Shown: positions 43,915-55,364 of the stretch, one piece after another
Position numbering within the stretch: position 1 is the stretch's first letter
How the letters are laid out: the number at the start of each line of letters is the position of its first letter
Assembly (NCBI RefSeq): GCF_963576615.1
Contig: NC_088715.1
Coordinates: 57,533,302-57,597,301 of the forward strand
Direction: 5' to 3'
DNA: 64,000 nucleotides
Source of the DNA: Watersipora subatra
Lineage: Eukaryota > Bryozoa > Gymnolaemata > Cheilostomatida > Watersiporidae
Notes under the pieces: generated by a model
Told to the model about the DNA's origin: nothing
The model's database searches: none
The model's input: the letters and a program-made list of their open reading frames with translations, nothing else
Program-made: the position numbers and the translations under genes

Positions 43915-44021
43915 TGGCTCAGCTCTCCTCTTCTCCTCCCATGTTGTTTTTTCTTCCCTGTTTTCCCAACTTTCAGTTTCTTTTTTCCTGAGCTAGAGTT
44001 TCTTTTCTTTTTTATTTTTGA

Positions 44022-46402
44022 TCATTCAAACTCCAATACAAGATCAAGACTGCCACAGTAAATGTGAACGGCTTTGCGGAACGCCATAAAAGGCTGCCTA
44101 GCATAGCTTTCCTTAAATCCCTGCGCAAGGATGTTTTGTTCCTGCAAGAGACTCACTGCCGGAATATGCCAGAGTGGGATGGTCCTTCCTTTTTGAGCTA
44201 TGGCACCAACAGGTCGGCCGGCTGCGGGTTTTTAGTAAACCCATCTTTTAATTGCCAAATTGTCAACGTGTTGCGGTGCAGAGACGGTCGCTATTGTGCG
44301 ATAGACATTATGAAAGGAAATCAGGCTCTCCGTCTAATCAATGTCTACGCTCCAAACGAGCCAAACCAGCGTAAATATTTTTTCAGTCACGACATAAACC
44401 ACCTTTTTGCCACCTATGTCCCGATTATTTTGGCTGGAGACTTTAACTGTGTAGATTCAGTCGAGTTAGACTCGACAAGCCGTTTAAGAACATGCGAAGA
44501 AGGTAAACACCAACTAGCAGCCTTGTGTAAAAACTCTGGTCTTATAGATCTGTGGAGACTAGAAAACCCGTACACAAAGTTATACACATGGGGATCTCGA
44601 ACCCTGTCTCACAGAAGTAGACTGGACCGGTTCTATCTCCCCAAAGAAATAAAAGCTTCCTTCAATTTCAGAACTATACCCTTTTCAGACCATCTTATGG
44701 TCGAGTGTGATTTCATAGGTAAGGAGGAAACGAATAGGCTTTTGAGCCGGTCTTACTGGAAGCTAAACACATCAGTTTTGGAAGAGACCGGTTATCAGGA
44801 GTGAATCCGCACTGTCATCAAAGAGGTTGTCACATTACAACTAGGCTTCTCAGACGTGGCTTCGTGGTGGGAAATGTTGAAGCAAAGGATCAAAGCAAGT
44901 AGCATAGACTACTGCAGGATTAAAAACACTACTGCGCGCAGAAGAGAGAAATGGCTACAGACAAGACTCAATGAGCTCTTGCTGCAAGAAGAGCCTTTGC
45001 TAACGGAGGAATTGGAAGAGCTTCAACAGATCAGGGAAGAGATAAAATTGTGTTTTGAAAAGGCCTCCCGAGGACTGGCAGTGAGAGCAAGAGCCGAAAA
45101 AGAGCTGCTAGACGAAAAGTGTAACACATATTTCTTTAACCGGATAAAACACAAGCGAGATAAGGAACAGGTCGACAAAATCAGAAATTTGCAAGGACAG
45201 ATAGTCTCGGATAAGGAGGAGATCCTCACAGCTTTCAAACTTTTTTACCAGAGCCTGTACACTAAAGCGCAGACCTCTCAAGATGCTCAGGCCTCCTTCT
45301 TCAGTGAAACGCCTGAGCAGGCCGAAGCCCCATTTTTGGACACTATCTCCATAGACTGTGTGCACACAGCTTTAAAGGCCATGGGGTCTGGGAAAACTCC
45401 GGGACCTGATGGCCTTCCCTGCGAGTTTTATAAGATTTTTTGGCCCGAATTACACACACATTTAACGGCGGTGTTTCAAGACATTTTTTCAAAAGGGTCG
45501 GTTCCGGCATCCATGCGCGAGTCCGTCACGGTCTTGCTACAGAAAGAAGGAGACAAAACAAATTTGGCCAACAAAAGACCAATCTCTCTCTTGAATGCAG
45601 ACTATAAACTGCTGGCAAAGTTTCTAAATGAATTTTATTTGGCGACAATTTTGCAAGGATGCATAAGCAAAGAACAAACATGTGCCGTGAAAGGTAGGAG
45701 CATCCACGACTCCCTAGTTTTTGTTAGGGACACAATCTCGTACTGTAAGGACAGGGAGGGGGGTTTTTTAATATCCGTAGACCAGAAAAAAGCCTTCGAC
45801 ATGGTCGATCATGACTTCCTTTTTAAATCCCTTAGTAAAATGGGGGCGAGTAAACAATTGGTCAGTCTCATCAGAGCCCTCTACCTACAGAACACCACCC
45901 AAATTCAAGTAAATGGTTTTCTGAGTGAAAAAGTTTTCCTTGAAAGAGGAGTGAGACAAGGCTGTCCACTTTCCCCTACCCTTTATGTAATTTATATCCA
46001 GTCAGTTATTAATTACCTGCTCTCAAAACAAGGAATAAATGGCTTGTCCCTGCCCGGTGGGTTTAAAGCTAAGGTCTCAGCGTATGCAGATGACCTTCTT
46101 CTGTTTACACAGGAAGGAGAGATAAGAAAAGTTTTTGAAATTTTTGAGTTCTTCCGCATTGCTACAGGTAGTACGATAAATATAGCCAAAACCAAAGTAT
46201 TGTCTCTTACCAACAACAGATGGAGAGTTGATCACCAAGTAGACTCTCTGAGGGTGCTGGGGATAATTTTTTCTAACAAAGGCAACCTTTACGACATGAT
46301 GGCAAACACCAAGCTAATCCAAGATAAAATTAAGAGAAAGCTGGAGAGTTGGAAGGATTTAGGTCTTTCACTTATTGGCAAAGTGCTTCTTGTCAACTCC
46401 GG
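44022..46402 (+). pseudogene. LINE C ORF2, 5' part
   Basis: The frame opens after a TGA at 44019-44021 with no ATG before the conserved ATVNVNG, so the start codon has been lost. Endonuclease signatures follow (QETHC, VYAPNEP, LAGDFNC, SRLDR, FSDH). A TGA at 44802-44804 interrupts the frame, which then continues through GKTPGPDGLPCEFYK, RQGCPLSP and YADD (from 46083). It ends within a Gly codon where the Ty3/Gypsy element has inserted. Confidence 0.88.
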
Positions 46403-46664
46403 TGTCATGCAAGTGCCAAGTATTACTGGTACTTTGCCAACAAACATTATGCTTTTTAGCTAAAGCTTTATACAAGCTAATATTATATAGTACTGTCTCA
46501 TTATAGCTATTAATAATGCTTGTAGCTTTTTACAAAGCTTTTCTATGACCAAACATATAAATACTTGGGTTTTCTGTTATCAAATCAGTTGTCTCTGGAG
46601 TGTGCAATAAACCATTTCTCTAATTTAATACTCTATTTAATTGCTTCTGTGCAGAAACATAACA
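46403..46664 (+). repeat. Left LTR of the Ty3/Gypsy element
   Basis: It begins TGTCATGC and ends CATAACA. It includes a TATAAATA box and an AATAAA signal. Confidence 0.93.
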
Positions 46665-46797
46665 GAAGCTAATTGGCGACAAGGATTTCTCTTTTGAACA
46701 GTTACAAAGAGTTTTGTTCAGATTTTATCATCGATAAAATCGATACAAAGAGTTCTAGTTTATTACAAGAGTAACTGTTCAAAATTGCACCACTACA

Positions 46798-49700
46798 ATG
46801 GCAGAAGTAGCAGACCTGATCAAGCTAATGCAGAAGCAGCAGGAGGACCAGAGACAGCAGCAAGAGGAGCAGAGAAAGCAGCAAGAAGAGCATAGACAAC
46901 AGCAGCATGAGGAGTTCAAGCAGCAACAAGAGGAATACAGACGTCAGCAAGATGAAAGAATGGAGGAGAATAAGAAACTGATGGAGCTACTACTACAAAA
47001 CCTACAACGGAAACAAGAAACAGCTGCAACCGCTGTTCCAGCCTTCCCAGGTTTTGACCCAACAGCAGAGCTACTAACAGATTACATAGGCAGATTCAAC
47101 ACATTCATTGCAGCAAATTCTATTCATCAAAACAAGATTGCTGGCACTTTTCTCACCAACCAACAGCCTACACTCTACAAGCAGCTTAGTAATATGGCAG
47201 CTCAGCTTTCAACACCCAAGCAGATCAACGACCTCAACATGGATGAAATACTGGAATTTCTCAAAGACCAGTATGACCCTAAGCGCTTCATTGTTAGAGA
47301 GCGTTACAAGTATTGGAGTGACATGCAGAGGAAACCTGGAGAAACTATTCAAGAGTTAGCTGCCAGAATTCGTCAGGATGCAACTACATGTGCCTTCATA
47401 GACATTACAGATCCATTAGATGAGGCTCTCAGAACAAGATTTATCTGCTCTGTAAACAATGAAGCAGTTCTCAAATCTCTCTTCAAGGTCAAGGACAATG
47501 AACTCAACTTCAACAAAGCTATACAGGTAGCACAGGAAACAGAAGAAGCAGCTAAAGTTGCCAAAGAGACAGTTTATGGAAACTCGTCTAAAGTCAACAA
47601 GATTGCTCAACAGAAATCAAGATGCAAACCAATCCAGAAAAACAACTCTACACCTGACAAGCAGAAGGAAGGAAAGCTATGCTACAGATGTGACCGAACT
47701 AACCATACAGCGGATGACTGCAGATTCAAAGCAGCCACCTGCAACTTTTGTTCTAAACAAGGTCACATAGAAAGAGCATGCAAGAAAAAGAAATCATCTG
47801 CAGCAGAAAAACCAGTAAAGATGATAGAATGCACATCAACCAAGATGGTGAAACTTGCTGAAAACATCAAACTGGAGGGAGACAACTTCACACTTGAACT
47901 GGACACTGGAGCATGTGACAACTTCATCTGTAAATCAATATGGGAGAAGCTAGGAAAGCCAAACCTAAAACCTACTACAGTTAACTACAAATCAGCCTCA
48001 GGACATCTCATAGAGACGCTTGGCAGATGTGAGCTAACTGCCCAATTGGATGCACAGAAAGAAGTCAGACTACCATTTGTGATTAGTGCTGTACAAGATC
48101 TCAACCTACTAGGAAGAACTGCTATACAGCAACTAGGCATCTCTATTGATGACAAGCTACAACAGAACCTTGTATCAACAATCACAGAGAACCAGCCAGA
48201 TGGGAGGTTACAAATCAAGAGTAAGGAGATGTGCAAAGAATTTCCAGAAATATTCAAAGACGAGCTAGGATGTCTCAAGAACTTTGAACTAGAGATAAAC
48301 TTCAAACCTTCAACAAAGCCAGTCTTCCGCCGACCCAGACCAGTTCCTATTGCCTTGACAGAAGAGCTCAACCAAGCATACGAAGCAGGTGTAGCTAAAG
48401 GCATATGGGAACCAACTCAATTCAACCAGTATGGAACACCAGTTGTACCTGTACGCAAATCTACAACAGGTCAAGCTGCAGGGAAGATCAGAGTATGTGG
48501 AGACTACTCCAAGACTATCAATAATCAGCTAGAAACACATAGGAAACCTATCCCACTACCAGAAGATCTAATCAGAAAACTAGGTGGAGGCTATTGCTAC
48601 ACAAAGATTGATTTAGCAGATGCCTACAATCAAATATTGTTGGCACCAGAAAGTCAACGACGACTAGCACTATCAACACACCGAGGAGTACTACTACAGA
48701 AGAGGTTGCCCTTTGGCATAAGCTCAGCACCAGGGTATTTTCAAGAAATCATGGAGCAACTGACACAAGACCTCCCAGGAGTAGCAGTATACCTAGATGA
48801 TATACTAGTGAGTGGAGCCAATGCAGAAAGCCATCTACAAAACTTACGTCGACTTCTTCAAAGATTAGAAGAAAGAGGGCTCAGATGTAGAAAAGACAAG
48901 TGCTGTTTTGCTCAACCTACAGTAGAGTATCTGGGACACAAACTCACTTCAAAGGGAATCACTAAAGGAAAGAAGGCAGATGCAGTACAACAGATGCCAG
49001 TCCCAACAGACTTAACTCAGCTAAGATCTTTCTTAGGAGCTACACAATTCTACAGCAAGTTCATACCCAATCTGTCACAACTCACAGGACCATTGCACAA
49101 ACTGACACGCAAAGGAGAGACCTGGAAGTGGGGCACTGAACAAGAAAAGAGCTTCAACAAACTGAAAGATATGCTATCAACTGATAGTGTCTTAGCACAC
49201 TTCAACCCAGATCTTGACATTGGAATCTCATGTGATGCTTCAGAAACTGGACTGGGAGCTGTACTATTTCATCGTTATCCTGATGGAAGTGAGAGACCAA
49301 TAGCCAATGTTTCAAAAACACTGACCAGCACACAGAGGAAATATGGACAAATACAAAAAGAAGCTCTCTCAATCATATTTGCTCTAAAGAAGTATCACCA
49401 GTACCTGTATGGTCGACGGTTTATCTTGGTAACTGACCACAGACCTCTTCTCACACTTCTAGGACCTACCAAAGGAGTTCCAGCTCTAGCAGCCAACAGA
49501 CTAGCAAGATGGGCACTGGTACTAAATCAGTATGACTACACCATAGAATACAGATCTACCCAGCATCATCAAAATGCAGATGTCCTCTCAAGACTGCCAG
49601 TTGGACCTGATAAAGAGTTTGATGCAAGAGAAGATGAGGATGATGTTGATACAGTATGCACTATTCACACTATTGGACAACAGCTCAACTCTACAGACTA

Positions 49701-51003
49701 CAATGTTCTAGCAAAAGAGACAAAGAAAGACACAACACTAGCCACAGTAATGCGCTACACAGCAGAAGGATGGCCTGGTAACAAAGAGATGAAGGAGACT
49801 CAGCTGTCACTCTTCCACAAGATCTCAGATTCACTTTCTATCACTGAAGGTTGTCTTCTATATGGCAACAGAGTAGTCATTCCTGTCAAGTTACAACAGG
49901 AAGTATTAAAGATCCTTCACCTTGGACACTTTGGAATGGAAAGAATGAAGAAGCTAGCTCGAACTGCTGTCTATTGGCCTCGCATTGACTCTGATATAGA
50001 GGAGACAAGCCGACAGTGCACTGCCTGTGCTGAACACCAGAAGCTTCCACAGAAGTATCCTATACATCCCTGGATGCTACCTGAGAAGCCATGGAGTCGT
50101 CTTCACTTAGATCATGCAGTGAACTTCATGGGCAGCCAATGGCTAGTGATGATAGATGCCTACTCAAAGTATCCATGCATACACAGGACGTCATCTACTT
50201 CTACCAGAGCTACCACAGACATCTTAGAGGAGATATTCGCACACTTTGGATACCCTCACACCATAGTCACTGACAATGCTACCAGCTTCACCTCAGGAGA
50301 GTTTCAGCAGTGGTGTCAAGAAAGAAGCATTGTTCACCTCACTGGAGCACCCTACCATCCAGCTACAAATGGCGCAGCTGAAAGACTAGTACAATCCTTC
50401 AAACAAGCCATGAAGAAATCGTCACTCTCACCTAAATCTGCACTACAACAGTTCCTGATGCACTATAGAAGGACACCACTTCCTACAGGATACTCTCCCA
50501 GTCAGCTGCTGAATGGAAGACAGATGAGATGCAAGATTGACACCCTATTGCCATCACCCGCACACATAGCACAGTTTCATCAATCCAGAGAAGTCAACCG
50601 ATCGGCAGAAAAGACAGTTAGCAAGATACACAGCTACAATCTTGGAGCACCATGCTATGCCTTGTATCATGGACCTAAACGCAACAGACAACCTTGATGG
50701 GTTCCAGCCATTGTTACTAAGAGATATGGAACTCGTAGTCTCAATGTCAAAGTGGTACCAAAGGGACCTACTTGGAGAAGACATGTTGAACAACTCAGAC
50801 CAAGATACTCAACAGAAGAAGATCAAGACCCTGGAGATAAACCTGATATAACAGAGGAGACAAAACTGCAACTACCAGCCCCTACAACTGTAACAGAGCA
50901 ACCTCCGTCTAGAAGAAGACCACGCAACCCTCGTCTACCTGATGGAGATGAGTATAGCAGAGACAAACCCCGAAGGTCTAAGAGAACCAGAAAGAACCTT
51001 TAG
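46798..51003 (+). other. gag-pol coding region of the Ty3/Gypsy element
   Basis: The ATG follows the left LTR by about 130 bp. The parts in order are: a Gln/Glu-rich coiled N-terminal stretch; a gag core; two CCHC knuckles (CYRCDRTNHTADDC, CNFCSKQGHIERAC); a protease with LDTGA; RT with YLDDILV; RNase H with DASETGLGAVL and the TDHRPLL region; and an integrase with an HHCC zinc head (HLGHFGMERMKK..CTAC) and the catalytic domain with IVTDNATSF. Gag and pol share one frame, as in several Gypsy lineages. It is treated here as a fossil, with about one break. Confidence 0.88.
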
Positions 51004-51016
51004 CTTAGTGAGGAGG

Positions 51017-51278
51017 TGTCATGCAAGTGCCAAGTATTACTGGTACTTTGCCAACAAACATTATGCTTTTTAGCTAAAGCTTTATACAAGCTAATATTAT
51101 ATAGTACTGTCTCATTATAGCTATTAATAATGCTTGTAGCTTTTTACAAAGCTTTTCTATGACCAAACATATAAATACTTGGGTTTTCTGTTATCAAATC
51201 AGTTGTCTCTGGAGTGTGCAATAAACCATTTCTCTAATTTAATACTCTATTTAATTGCTTCTGTGCAGAAACATAACA
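51017..51278 (+). repeat. Right LTR of the Ty3/Gypsy element
   Basis: Same length as the left LTR and, by eye, identical to it. Confidence 0.93.
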
Positions 51279-51283
51279 TCCGG

Positions 51284-52292
51284 AGTGATTTCACTTCTTC
51301 ATCAATCTGCCGCAGTGCACTTGCCTAATGAAAAATTTTTTCAAAACATTAGGAGAGAAATTTACAGTTTTCTGTGGGGTAAATGCTGCCGGGAGCCAGT
51401 TTCTCGGAAAATAGTGGAGAAATCAAAAGCAAATGGCGGTTTAGGATTAGCGAATGTCAGTAAAAGGAGTAGTTCACTGTTTTTGTATAACAATTTGATG
51501 AGACCCTTAGAGGTAGATTTTAGTCATCCCAGGGGAAGTCTTTTTAGATATTTTTTTAGTTTTAAAATTCACCGCCTCTTTCCCCAAGCATACAATAACG
51601 GAGAACCCCATTTTTTCGGCACCAACAAAGCATACGAATGGGCAAAATACTTGATCAATGTAATTGAGCCGAAGCTAAGTAACATTTCTCCTTTCACAAC
51701 CACAGCAGGTCAACTGCAGGTTTGGTTGGTCGGAGAAGAAAAACTCCTGAATGTGACACGACCGAAAGATGTGTACAACAAGGAAGCCACTGCTTTATGG
51801 TCCAGCAAAGTTTACAAGGTTTTTAAAAATTCAAAAGTGGATTCCAGAAACGTAGATTTTTTGTGGCGTATTTGTAGGGGTGCATTAAAAACAGGAGAGT
51901 TTGTTGCTAGATATAACATTCCTGGAACAATCACGCACTGCGTTTTTTGTAAACAGTCTACAGAGACTGTGGAACACCTTTTTGGTTACTGTAAATCCCT
52001 CAGCGAAATGCAGCGTAAACTGATCAGCGCTGTGGAAAAGATGGGTGAAACCGTTGATCAGAACGATCGGCTTCCCATTTTGTGTGTAGGAGTGTCTAAA
52101 AACATTCAATCTGTGAGAATAGCAAATCTGATTGGTTACGCGAACCGTACGATCTGGTCAGTCAGGAATGACGTTTTGTTTCATAAGAAATTAAATGGCT
52201 CTCATAATGTAGTTTCTTCTGTTACAGTTCTTATTAAAAATGCTTTAGAGGGTTCTAAAGATCAGAGTGAAGGGGAGTCCCGGTTGACCTAA
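51284..52292 (+). pseudogene. LINE C ORF2, 3' part
   Basis: It resumes in the same frame as the 5' part directly after the target duplication (VISLLHQSAAVHLPNEKFFQ matches LINE A PLIYHVGSVFLPSEAFFK). It carries the C-terminal zinc motif CVFCKQSTETVEHLFGYC and runs to TAA without a break, closing the LINE C 1.1-kilocodon frame. Confidence 0.88.
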
Positions 52293-52779
52293 GTTTCCAA
52301 TTCAAACTGTTTGGTCCCGAAAGGGTTCTGGGAGAGATTACAGGGGAGGTCAACTGCTTTACTTTCATACTGGTTAGATCTAGAAGGCTAAGGTTGTTGA
52401 AACATAAAGGCAGTGATACAATTAAAGCAATATCGAGTGACAGGCGCGCAGGTTTTACGAAGTCAGCGTACAAAGTTAGCCAAAGTAAGATAAATGAGGG
52501 CCTGTGTGAGCTGTTGAGGAGTAGCTCGTCCTCGGGATCTGAAGCTGAGCGGTCTGAAAAGGCCGCTTTGCTCCAGATGCCAAAGCCCGGGCTTGAGGCG
52601 TCGATAGCCTCATTTCGCGGGGTTTAATGGAATAAGGCACCCAACCCTGGAAGACCATCGCAAGATGTGAAGCAGGCAAAGGGAGTAGAAACAGTCAATT
52701 TCAGTTTATCGGATGAGTTTTAAAGTAAAGTAATTAAAAATCAGTATCATAGCAACAGTTTTATTCCATTAAACAGGAG
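52293..52779 (+). other. LINE C structured 3' UTR
   Basis: Its sequence is unlike that of LINEs A and B, yet the closing stem is kept: GTTTAATGGAATAA (52622-52635) pairs perfectly with 52761-52774, followed by AGGAG and U2. A GTTGACC/GGTCAAC pair brackets its start. GACAGGCGCGCAGGTT near 52438 recalls the GGCAGGCGAGGTT of LINEs A and B. Confidence 0.7.
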
Positions 52780-52931
52780 TATCTGTTCTAATCAGTTTAA
52801 TATCTGATTCGCGGCGCATCGCGCCACTACGATATTAATCTGATTTTTGGAACGAGATGGAGCGCGGAAGCTTGCTTCGGCTCCGTCACGGGTTGTCTCG
52901 GTATCGCAGTACCTCCGAGCACGGCCCACTC
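52780..52931 (+). pseudogene. U2: U2 snRNA copy 19, 3' part only
   Basis: Nucleotides 38-189 follow LINE C. The 5' part is absent. GCGCCACTACG for GCGCCGCTACG at 52826 breaks a pair of stem IIb. Confidence 0.92.
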
Positions 52932-53289
52932 CCCTCGTCGGGAGGCACGAAACGAAAGATAAACTGAACCTACCTACTCGCCTACCTACCTACCTACCTA
53001 CCTACCTACTCACGCACCTACCTACCCACGCACCTACCGGAAAAAAATCTTTTGCCGCGAGGCGGCGCTTTAAATTAACGCGCTTAGCGCGTAAATTCTT
53101 CCCGAAATCGCGAAAGTTACGACGCAGAGCGCAAGGGCGACAGCTCCGATTTTAACTAGGCGAAAAGCGTGAGAGCGAGGCGCCGGCGACGACGCGGGCG
53201 CTTCTTCGACGCCCGTTAGCTGCGCCGACTAGCGTTCGCCGCGATCGAGCGCCCGTTTCACGCGCGTTCGCTTTCGACTAAGCGCTTAG
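52932..53289 (+). repeat. U2 spacer, class III, left part before the TIR element
   Basis: It has a CCTA tract with fewer CACGCACC units and scattered changes (GACGCAGAGCGCAAGG), so it is more diverged than spacers 15-18. It ends at AAGCGCTTAG. Confidence 0.85.
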
Positions 53290-53795
53290 AGTAGTATGTA
53301 GAGAGCAGATCTACGCAAAAAAGTGACGGATCCAGCGGGGGGATAGAAAAAGGGGGTTGCGACTTAATATGGCTAGGGGTGCAGATTGAATTGCGTGGAG
53401 TTGAATGAGATGTTGGGGTTTGGGGGCAAATTGTGGTGTAGAGTAGGGGGTTGAATTCGAGGGGGCATGGATCCGCTCTTGGCGTAATCGGCTGATTATC
53501 TGTGGATGAGTCATCCGATTAGTGGGGGATGAGTCATCCGATTAAACGTGGATTATCGCGGATTAGTCGGGGGAATCGTTGCGGATTAGTCGGCCAAATC
53601 GTCGCGGATTATCGGTGGATTAGTGGGGGTGAATATCTGGGACATCGAGGGCTGGTTGGTTTTCCGGAGTGGATCTCGCGGATTATCGAGGAGAGCGAGA
53701 GATTACCGGATGAGTGAGGGGGTTAATATCTGCGACACCGAGGGGCTGATTTTCCGGAGAATGTTATATATTTGGTTGAATGAGAGATAAGTTTT
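53290..53795 (+). repeat. Left terminal inverted repeat
   Basis: Pairs with about 59800-60314. It includes the palindrome GATGAGTCATC twice and a cluster of GCGGATTA(T/G) octamers in one orientation (about 53550-53690). The inner limit is gradual. Confidence 0.85.
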
Positions 53796-53837
53796 TATTA
53801 TAAAATATAAACTATAAATGTTACAAAAAATTCAAAT

Positions 53838-54323
53838 TCATTCTGTCATTCGTTTTAAAAAGGAAAGTTTTGGAATACATCTTTCATCAATTTCTGTGTC
53901 ACATCGAAGAACTAAAATAAGAGTTGATTTTCCCAAAGAATTGAGAAACTGAACAGGGAGTAACAAATCTAATCCTTCATTATTTCCAATATTATCATAT
54001 ATGAAGGTATCTTTAGGTGTAGTAGAATTTGAAATAGGCTGAAGATTACAGATAAAGTCAATATCTTGAAAATTCGATCCTGGAGGACATTGCAACATTG
54101 AAAGAGTCGAGTTATATCCACATAATTCTCCTCTGTAGAATAATTTGAAATCAATTAGAATATCGATTGTGGAATTCTGAACTGAATATTCACATTCAGA
54201 ATATGTTAGAACTTGCTCCGATGAAGCTGACACTATAGGATTAAGGTATAGGTTTTCTCCGCGAGAGCGTTGGCGTTCGTACGTCTTCTCTTTCTTTGCC
54301 GTTCCCGGATGAGAATGACGTGT
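53838..54323 (-). CDS. Cargo gene segment 3: Cys-containing, sequon-rich, unrecognised
   Basis: An open segment of 161 codons plus stop. On the minus strand it is preceded by TTCCATTGCAG, a good splice acceptor, in phase 0. It has at least six cysteines in its second half, three Asn-X-Ser/Thr sites (NSTID, NSTLS, NSTTP) and a hydrophobic LLLPVQFLNSLGKSTLILVL stretch near the end. The composition suggests an extracellular fold, but I recognise no family. Two further phase-0 segments upstream on the same strand suggest a small intron-bearing gene carried by the TIR element. Confidence 0.5.
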   Translation of the reverse strand, partial: TRHSHPGTAKKEKTYERQRSRGENLYLNPIVSASSEQVLTYSECEYSVQNSTIDILIDFKLFYRGELCGYNSTLSMLQCPPGSNFQDIDFICNLQPISNSTTPKDTFIYDNIGNNEGLDLLLPVQFLNSLGKSTLILVLRCDTEIDERCIPKLSFLKRMTE

Positions 54324-54757
54324 CTGCAATGGAATTATACGTTATTTTTAGAACTCGAATATATATTGAGTGGTAGTATGATATAGGAGATGAGCTACGG
54401 AAGGGATGGTATATAAAGTCAGTTGGAGCTCGATAATGTCGATAGGGTTTACAGACGGATTAGATAATTCGGTTAAGTAAGAACCTCTTATTATTCACTT
54501 CGATTGTAAACTTCATAAATTCTGAAATTATCCACCACTGTTATGGATCCACCACTTTTTAAAAGAAAATATTATGTTATTGGAGCTTCCGAGGACTCAA
54601 CTTCATGTACTATGAAATTCAACAATATTTCTGAAAGATTATCCCAATAGGACATACAGACAGACTATGACAAAATAGGACTTATAGTGAAACTAAAACA
54701 TTCAGACAAATTAGTTCATTCAGTTGAACTAAGGAAATAAATACATGTAATACTTAC

Positions 54758-54832
54758 TGAAGAAGCAAATTCTTCCATCCTTTTCTGAGTATGTTTAGGG
54801 ATATATCCATTTTGCTGGTGAGATATGGGAAT
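54758..54832 (-). CDS. Cargo gene segment 2: 25-codon internal exon candidate
   Basis: On the minus strand it is bounded by TATTGTAG upstream and GTAAGTATT downstream. It is open in phase 0 at both ends (IPISHQQNGY..EEFASS). It is too short to stand alone; the support is the pair of consensus borders and the matching phase. Confidence 0.45.
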
Positions 54833-55074
54833 CTACAATAGCATTGATTGCAGTCAGACTACAATATACATTCAAACCAACTCATTCAATTAACTCCGAA
54901 GAACCAAATTCATCTGTTTTAATCTGAGTAGGGATATAACATACACTTTGCTAAGATATTGGAGTTTGCAATTGCAATGAATACAATCAGCCTAGAACAC
55001 ATAGTTACTACTCAGAAGAGAAGATTCATTGTAACATTCCTACATAACATCTAGATTGAATTTGTAGTACTTAC

Positions 55075-55335
55075 TGTAAACCGTAATCTTTCGTTGAGAT
55101 CTTGATAGAACTTTTCACGTAAGAGAAATCGACAAGCTTTTCGCTTCCGGTCGCTTATTTCCATTCCATGAGAGCAGTAACCCCATCGCTTCACACATTT
55201 ATCTGCACATTGTAATCGTTCTTGAAATATCCTTTTTCTGTTGTCTCTGGTACTCATTGTGAAGTTATGAACTGGATTGAAAAGGCATATTCGCTCGAAG
55301 GTTTTATAACAAGTAGAAGTGTTGTCGTGGTTCAT
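55075..55335 (-). CDS. Cargo gene segment 1: 87-codon first exon candidate
   Basis: It starts at an ATG and is followed on the minus strand by GTAAGTACT directly after a complete codon. The segment is basic and has cysteines in CX3CX6C spacing then a later C (LQCADKCVKRWGYC..RKACRF). No signal peptide is visible at this start, so a further upstream exon or the internal Met27 is possible. Function unknown. Confidence 0.45.
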
Positions 55336-55364
55336 TAATTTTGTGATCTAATGATATATATAAA

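Larger units (their letters stand above)
46403..51278 (+). mobile_element. Ty3/Gypsy LTR retrotransposon, nearly whole, nested in LINE C
   Basis: The element is 4876 bp with two 262-bp LTRs that read as identical and a 5-bp target duplication TCCGG (46398-46402 and 51279-51283). A likely primer-binding site follows the left LTR (TTGGCGACAAGGAT region), and a purine-rich GAGGAGG tract precedes the right one. The gag and pol domain order (protease, RT, RNase H, integrase) and the RT signature (KIDLADAYNQI, YLDDILV) place it in Ty3/Gypsy, probably near the Mag-type lineages. Identical LTRs mean a very recent arrival. It looks almost whole, with about one break in its coding part. Confidence 0.93.
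42017..52779 (+). mobile_element. LINE C: third, diverged U2-targeting Tx1-type family, split by a Ty3/Gypsy element
   Basis: The element spans 42017-46402 plus 51284-52779, about 5.9 kb without the nested insertion. The 5' UTR (about 42017-42624) is AT-rich with TATA-like TATAAAT and TATATAAG and shows no likeness to LINEs A and B, so its left limit is set only by where the spacer ends. The ORF order, the APE and RT signatures, the three CCHC knuckles and the 3' junction with U2 match the other LINEs. ORF2 lacks an ATG at the expected place and has an in-frame stop, so the element was dead or dying independently of the nested insertion. Confidence 0.85.
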
